From contig SVKI01000014.1 of the NCBI GenBank assembly GCA_015068555.1, positions 1-36,742 on the forward strand: a DNA stretch of 36,742 nt, given 5' to 3'. Shown here piece after piece: positions 33,000 through 36,742 of this stretch (its first letter is position 1; each line of letters begins with the position of its first letter). The position numbers and the translations under genes are program-made. The notes under the pieces are model-generated. The model made no database searches. It saw only the letters and a list, made by a program, of their open reading frames with translations, and was not told the origin of the DNA. This DNA comes from Oscillospiraceae bacterium (GTDB taxonomy: Bacteria > Bacillota > Clostridia > UBA1381 > UBA9506).

Positions 33000-33353
33000 A
33001 TGACGAATATTTTTGTTCAAGGCGGCGTGGTTGCAGTGATTGGTATCTGCACGGTTTTCGTAGTGTTGGCCATTTTGTGGGGCACTTTGGAGCTGATGCG
33101 CGTGTTCTTTACCAAGGCAGAAAAAAAGGCAAAGGAGCCGACGCCTGTGGCAGCCCCGGCAGCAACACCTGTACCGGCGGCACCTGTCCCAGTTGCTTCT
33201 GAGGAAGAAGAGCTGATAGCGGTGTTAACGGCAGCGGTTGCCGCATGTCTCGGTCAGCCTGCCAGTCGCTTCAATATTAAAAATTATCGCAGAGTGGATG
33301 GCGGCGCTCCTGTTTGGAATCGCACGGCAAGACGCGATAATCTGATAGGTTAA
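33000..33353 (+). CDS. OadG/MmdD-type small membrane subunit of the Na+-pumping decarboxylase
   Basis: Small membrane protein of 117 residues that in homologous complexes tethers carboxyltransferase and carrier to the beta subunit. One N-terminal membrane helix (about 5-32: VVAVIGICTVFVVLAILWGT) is followed by charged residues, a Pro/Ala linker (about 47-65) and a C-terminal tail with VAACLGQPASRF and a basic end (WNRTARRDNLIG). The tail form, with ELIAVLTAAVAA, is characteristic of OadG-family proteins in Clostridia. It is 20 bases after mmdA. Confidence 0.85.
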   Translation: MTNIFVQGGVVAVIGICTVFVVLAILWGTLELMRVFFTKAEKKAKEPTPVAAPAATPVPAAPVPVASEEEELIAVLTAAVAACLGQPASRFNIKNYRRVDGGAPVWNRTARRDNLIG

Positions 33354-33396
33354 CCAAGAGATTCAACGTGTTAAACAATGTAAGGAGGAAATTTCG

Positions 33397-33792
33397 ATGA
33401 GAAAATTCATGATAAATGTAAATGGTAAATCTTATGAGGTAGAAGTGGAAGAACTGGGAGGCTCCTGTGCAGCTCCTGCTGTTCCTGCAGCAGTTCCTGT
33501 AGCAGCACCCGCTCCCGCAGCGGCACCTGTAGCAGCTCCTGCTCCCGCACCCGCACCCGCTGCCGGTGGAAGCGCAGGCGCTGTACAGATTACTGCACCT
33601 ATGCCCGGCACCATCCTTTCCATTAAGGCAAGTGTTGGTCAGGCTGTTAAAAAAGGCGAACCCGTTGTTGTTTTAGAGGCCATGAAGATGGAAAACGAAA
33701 TCGTTGCACCGCAAGACGGTACCATTGCTTCGGTTAACACAACACAGGGCGCTTCCGTGAATAACGGTGATTTGCTCCTGACCATGAACTAA
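33397..33792 (+). CDS. Biotin carboxyl carrier protein of the decarboxylase
   Basis: Carries biotin between the carboxyltransferase and the membrane subunit. The 131 residues have an N-terminal FMINVNGKSYEVEVEE segment, a highly Ala/Pro-rich flexible linker (about 24-56) and a C-terminal biotinyl domain with the canonical EAMKMEN (biotinylated Lys97) and APMPGTILSI. The linker is encoded by a run of near-repeats of GCAGCTCCTGC-like units, which may be prone to length variation. It lies between oadG and oadB with a GGAGG site before the ATG. Confidence 0.96.
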   Translation: MRKFMINVNGKSYEVEVEELGGSCAAPAVPAAVPVAAPAPAAAPVAAPAPAPAPAAGGSAGAVQITAPMPGTILSIKASVGQAVKKGEPVVVLEAMKMENEIVAPQDGTIASVNTTQGASVNNGDLLLTMN

Positions 33793-33818
33793 GGCCAGAT
33801 TCAGAAAGGGTGATTTAG

Positions 33819-35051
33819 TTGAGTTTATTGTTAGATGGAATCACCAGCTTTATCAGTAATACCGGGTTATCTAAAATTTTTACACCTTCTGCGGATGCCG
33901 CTTTGGTGTTTGCAGGTGTAGACTTTGGAACCATTATCATGCTGGTGGTTGCCTGTTTCTTAATTTATCTTGCCATTGGCAAGCAGTTTGAACCGCTTTT
34001 GTTATTGCCGATTTCTTTTGGCATGTTGCTTGCAAACCTGCCTTTATCAAACCTGATGCATAATGTGCTGTTTGTCGGCAGTGGTGAAGAGCACTTTGTT
34101 ATGGATTTCGGTGAAATTTTGCATAACGGCGGTTTGTTAGACCTTTTGTATTTAGGTGTTAAGCTGGGCATTTATCCGTCCCTCATTTTCTTGGGCATTG
34201 GCGCGATGACTGACTTTTCACCGCTGATTGCAAATCCCAAAAGCCTGCTTTTGGGTGCAGCAGCACAGCTTGGTGTGTTTGTTGCCTTTTTTGGTGCCCT
34301 GTTTTTGGGCTTCAGCATCTATGAAGCTATGGCAATCGGCATCATCGGCGGTGCTGACGGTCCGACGGCTATTTTGGTGACCAAAACATTGGCACCTAAG
34401 CTTTTGCCGGCGATTGCGATTGCGGCTTATTCGTATATGGCGCTGATTCCCATCATTCAGCCGCCTATCATGAAGGCCTTAACAACAAAAAAAGAGCGCC
34501 TGGTTAAAATGGAGCAGCTTCGTCCTGTCAGCCGCATAGAACGCCTGGTGTTCCCAATTGTTGTTACCGTTGTTGTGGCTTTAATCGTGCCAGATGCCGT
34601 TCCGCTCGTTGGTTGCCTGATGCTTGGCAATCTGATTAAAGAAAGCGGCGTGGCAGATCGTTTATCCAAAACAGCGCAGAACGAACTGATGAATATTGTC
34701 ACCATTTTCCTGGGTGTTACCGTTGGTGCAACGGCCTCTGCTGACACCTTCCTGCAACCGGAAACGCTGTTTATCGTTGTGCTGGGCTTGATTGCGTTTT
34801 CTATCAGTACAGCCGGCGGACTTATGCTTGGTAAACTGATGTATGTGCTGACGAAGGGAAAGGTAAACCCACTGATTGGTGCAGCCGGCGTTTCTGCCGT
34901 TCCGATGGCAGCGCGTGTGGCGCAAACTGTTGGCCAGAAGGAAGACCCCTCGAACTTCCTGCTCATGCATGCAATGGGTCCGAATGTGGCCGGCGTTATT
35001 GGTTCTGCTGTAGCAGCCGGTGTGTTCTTAGCTTTGGCTAAGGTTCTGTAA
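33819..35051 (+). CDS. Na+-translocating decarboxylase beta subunit (OadB/MmdB)
   Basis: Polytopic membrane subunit that releases CO2 from carboxybiotin and pumps Na+ out of the cell. The 410-residue protein has about ten hydrophobic segments and the family signature [23 protein letters not shown] (about 173-195), whose aspartate is part of the Na+/carboxybiotin site. Other typical blocks are [19 protein letters not shown] and [16 protein letters not shown]. Oxaloacetate and methylmalonyl-CoA pumps share this subunit type, so the name does not fix the substrate. The start is TTG at 33819 behind AAAGGGTG. Confidence 0.95.
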   Translation: MSLLLDGITSFISNTGLSKIFTPSADAALVFAGVDFGTIIMLVVACFLIYLAIGKQFEPLLLLPISFGMLLANLPLSNLMHNVLFVGSGEEHFVMDFGEILHNGGLLDLLYLGVKLGIYPSLIFLGIGAMTDFSPLIANPKSLLLGAAAQLGVFVAFFGALFLGFSIYEAMAIGIIGGADGPTAILVTKTLAPKLLPAIAIAAYSYMALIPIIQPPIMKALTTKKERLVKMEQLRPVSRIERLVFPIVVTVVVALIVPDAVPLVGCLMLGNLIKESGVADRLSKTAQNELMNIVTIFLGVTVGATASADTFLQPETLFIVVLGLIAFSISTAGGLMLGKLMYVLTKGKVNPLIGAAGVSAVPMAARVAQTVGQKEDPSNFLLMHAMGPNVAGVIGSAVAAGVFLALAKVL

Positions 35052-35102
35052 AAGACTATACAGTAAGCGATGCAAATAGCATCGCGGAAAGGGAATATGA
35101 CT

Positions 35103-36512
35103 ATGTCAATCAATCAAAAACCTGTTAAAATAACAGAGACTGCCCTGCGTGATGCGCATCAGTCTTTGATTGCTACCCGTATGACCACGGAAGAGATTTT
35201 GCCGATTGTGGAAAAATTAGACCAGGTGGGCTATCATTCCTTGGAGGCCTGGGGTGGCGCAACCTTTGATGCTTGCCTGCGCTTTTTAAATGAAGATCCC
35301 TGGGAGCGCTTGCGCAAGATTCGCGAAAAGGCTAAAAATACAAAACTGCAAATGCTGTTTCGCGGTCAGAACATTTTGGGTTATAAAAACTATGCCGATG
35401 ACGTGGTAGAATATTTCGTTCAAAAGTCCCTGGCAAACGGCATGGACATCATCCGTATTTTTGATGCTTTAAACGACGTGCGCAACTTAGAGTGTGCCAT
35501 TAATGCCTGCCGAAAGGAAGGCGGACATGTGCAGGCTGTTGTTTGCTATACCATCAGCCCTGTTCACAATGTAGAAAACTTTGTGAAGATGGCAAAGGAA
35601 CTGGAAGAACGCGGTGCAGATTCTATCTGCATTAAAGATATGGCAGGTCTTTTGTTGCCCTATACAGCCTATGAGCTTGTTAAGGCCATGAAAGAAACTG
35701 TTAAAATCCCCATTCAGCTTCACACCCATTACACAAGTGGTGTCGCATCTATGACCTACTTAAAGGCGATTGAAGCCGGCGTTGACATTGTGGACTGTGC
35801 GATCTCTCCCATGTCGCTGGGTACTTCTCAGCCGCCGACAGAGCCTCTCGTAGCAACGCTGCAGGGCACGCCCTATGATACAGGCTTGAATCTTGACCTG
35901 CTTTCTGACATTGCGGATTACTTCCGTCCGCTGCGTGAAAAGTACCTGTCAGAAGGCCTGTTAAATCCCAAAATGCTGGGCGTTGATGTAAACACCTTGT
36001 TATATCAGGTGCCGGGCGGTATGCTTTCAAACCTTGTTTCTCAGCTTAAGCAGCAGGGCAAGGAAGATAAGCTTGAAGAGGTGCTTAAGGAAGTACCCCG
36101 CGTGCGCGAAGATTTAGGTTTTCCGCCTCTTGTAACACCTTCCAGCCAGATTGTGGGCACCCAGGCTGTTTTAAATGTTATCATGGGTGAACGCTACAAG
36201 ATGGTAACAAAGGAAACCAAGGGTATCGTAAAGGGCGAATATGGTACGACACCTGTTCCCATCAAGGAAGAGTTTGTAAAGAAAATCATCGGCGACGAAA
36301 AGCAGATTACCTGCCGTCCTGCTGATTTGATTCAGCCCGAACTTGAGACCCTGCGTGAAAATATTAAGGAATATATCGAGCAGGATGAAGATGTTCTATC
36401 CTACGCACTCTTTGACCAGGTAGCGGTTAAGTTTTTTGAAAAACGCCGTGCAGAAAAATATAAACTGGATCAAGATTTATTAAACATGGACGAGATGACA
36501 CATCCCGTTTGA
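35103..36512 (+). CDS. Oxaloacetate decarboxylase alpha/pyruvate carboxyltransferase subunit (OadA or 5S-like), no biotinyl domain
   Basis: TIM-barrel carboxyltransferase that transfers a carboxyl group between a 2-oxoacid and biotin. It has 470 residues. Metal-site elements are ITETALRDAHQSL (Asp in RDAHQS), IKDMAG and IQLHTHYTSG (the HTH pair). A PYC_OADA-like C-terminal domain follows (about 310-470, with LVTPSSQIVGTQA). It stops before any biotin-binding domain; the separate carrier two genes upstream can supply it. Acyl-CoA and 2-oxoacid transferases in one operon could mean a transcarboxylase or two substrates sharing one pump. ATG at 35103 has AGGG 9 bases upstream; an ATG at 35097 is too close. 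The operon ends after it. Confidence 0.91.
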   Translation: MSINQKPVKITETALRDAHQSLIATRMTTEEILPIVEKLDQVGYHSLEAWGGATFDACLRFLNEDPWERLRKIREKAKNTKLQMLFRGQNILGYKNYADDVVEYFVQKSLANGMDIIRIFDALNDVRNLECAINACRKEGGHVQAVVCYTISPVHNVENFVKMAKELEERGADSICIKDMAGLLLPYTAYELVKAMKETVKIPIQLHTHYTSGVASMTYLKAIEAGVDIVDCAISPMSLGTSQPPTEPLVATLQGTPYDTGLNLDLLSDIADYFRPLREKYLSEGLLNPKMLGVDVNTLLYQVPGGMLSNLVSQLKQQGKEDKLEEVLKEVPRVREDLGFPPLVTPSSQIVGTQAVLNVIMGERYKMVTKETKGIVKGEYGTTPVPIKEEFVKKIIGDEKQITCRPADLIQPELETLRENIKEYIEQDEDVLSYALFDQVAVKFFEKRRAEKYKLDQDLLNMDEMTHPV

Positions 36513-36559
36513 TGCAAATAAAAAGAACCGCAGTATATGCGGAATGTTCTTAAGGATAC

Positions 36560-36595
36560 AAAACCCCTTGATTTCTATGAAATCAAGGGGTTTTT
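36560..36595 (+). terminator. Strong terminator at the end of the decarboxylase operon
   Basis: Perfect 16-bp stem AAAACCCCTTGATTTC / GAAATCAAGGGGTTTT (36560-36575, 36579-36594) with a TAT loop and T-run. The long symmetric A/T ends make it potentially bidirectional. It directly abuts the hairpin-rich repeat. A minor hairpin CCGCA...TGCGG lies just before it at 36529-36543. Confidence 0.92.
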
Positions 36596-36597
36596 CA

Positions 36598-36728
36598 GGC
36601 CCCTTGTGTAATACCCCTTCGGGGCACGCGAGGGAGCTGTCAAATCTTTGATTTGACTGAGGGATTGTAGTTGACAACCCTTCCGTCAAAACCTATGGTT
36701 TTGCCACCTTCCCTTACACAGGGAAGGC
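36598..36728. repeat. Multi-hairpin intergenic repeat with inverted ends (MITE/REP-like)
   Basis: About 130 bases of folded sequence beyond the operon terminator. The ends form an inverted pair: CCCTTGTGTAA (36601-36611) with TTACACAGGG (36714-36723), one bulge. Inside are CCCC-TTC-GGGG (36614-36624), GTCAAATC-TTT-GATTTGAC (36639-36657), GGG/TTGT with ACAA/CCC (36661-36680), CAAAACC-TAT-GGTTTTG (36687-36703) and CCTTCCC...GGGAAGG (36707-36727). No open reading frame fits it. Short intergenic elements of this look are familiar from gut Clostridia; copy number here is unknown because only one copy is in view. Confidence 0.75.
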
Positions 36729-36742
36729 TATATCTCTATCCT

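Noticed and set aside
33432-33623. Minus-strand Gly/Ala-rich reading frame inside the biotin carrier gene
   Set aside because: It is the complement of the Ala/Pro linker repeats; low complexity, no ribosome site, and a well-supported gene on the other strand.
36529-36727. CRISPR array at the window end
   Set aside because: The hairpins differ in sequence and there are no regularly spaced identical direct repeats or cas genes.

Overview
The window looks like core chromosome of an anaerobic, endospore-lineage Firmicute, most likely an uncultured class Clostridia member of the gut type. The evidence is a SpoVD-like PBP with PASTA repeats in the dcw cluster, a RemA homologue, strong A/G-rich Shine-Dalgarno sites with frequent TTG/GTG starts, an oxygen-sensitive [FeFe] hydrogenase, a Na+-pump decarboxylase and a hairpin-rich intergenic repeat. 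MurE carries the DNPR signature, which predicts meso-diaminopimelate peptidoglycan. Genus and species cannot be told from this.

Layout. (1) 1-11201, minus strand: division and cell wall (dcw) operon read as mraZ-rsmH-ftsL-spoVD/ftsI-murE-murF-mraY-ftsW-murG-murA (murA cut by the window edge). murD is absent from its usual place between mraY and ftsW. A sigma-A promoter lies upstream of mraZ, followed by three 10-bp-spaced repeats that look like MraZ boxes. (2) 11332-12489, plus: a single secreted SLH-domain protein with its own consensus promoter and terminator. (3) 12558-19509, plus: housekeeping run mnmG-yicC-remA-gmk-rpoZ-rimO-pgsA-HAD hydrolase, ending in a bidirectional terminator. (4) 19517-20787, minus: a cysteine-rich zinc-ribbon-like protein and a nitroreductase. 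(5) 20991-27700, plus: a redox operon with NfnAB (ferredoxin-dependent transhydrogenase), HydCBA (trimeric electron-bifurcating [FeFe] hydrogenase) and a small thioredoxin-like [2Fe-2S] protein. (6) 27787-31123, plus: a large secreted S8 (subtilisin-like) protease. (7) 31212-36595, plus: a biotin-dependent Na+-translocating decarboxylase operon (mmdA, oadG, biotin carrier, oadB, oadA-like) with a roughly 200-nt leader. (8) 36598-36728: a multi-hairpin repeat with inverted ends.

How the parts fit: regions 5 and 7 describe anaerobic energy metabolism. HydABC and Nfn would balance ferredoxin, NADH, NADPH and H2, while the decarboxylase would convert decarboxylation energy into a sodium gradient. 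Regions 1-3 are growth, wall and translation functions.

I do not see a clearly undescribed defence, mobile or biosynthetic system. The observations most worth following are the MraZ-box array, the missing murD, the redox operon with its extra 2Fe-2S protein, the shared decarboxylase chassis with two carboxyltransferases and a long leader, the cysteine-rich protein, and the terminal repeat. No tRNA, rRNA, CRISPR array or insertion sequence was recognised.
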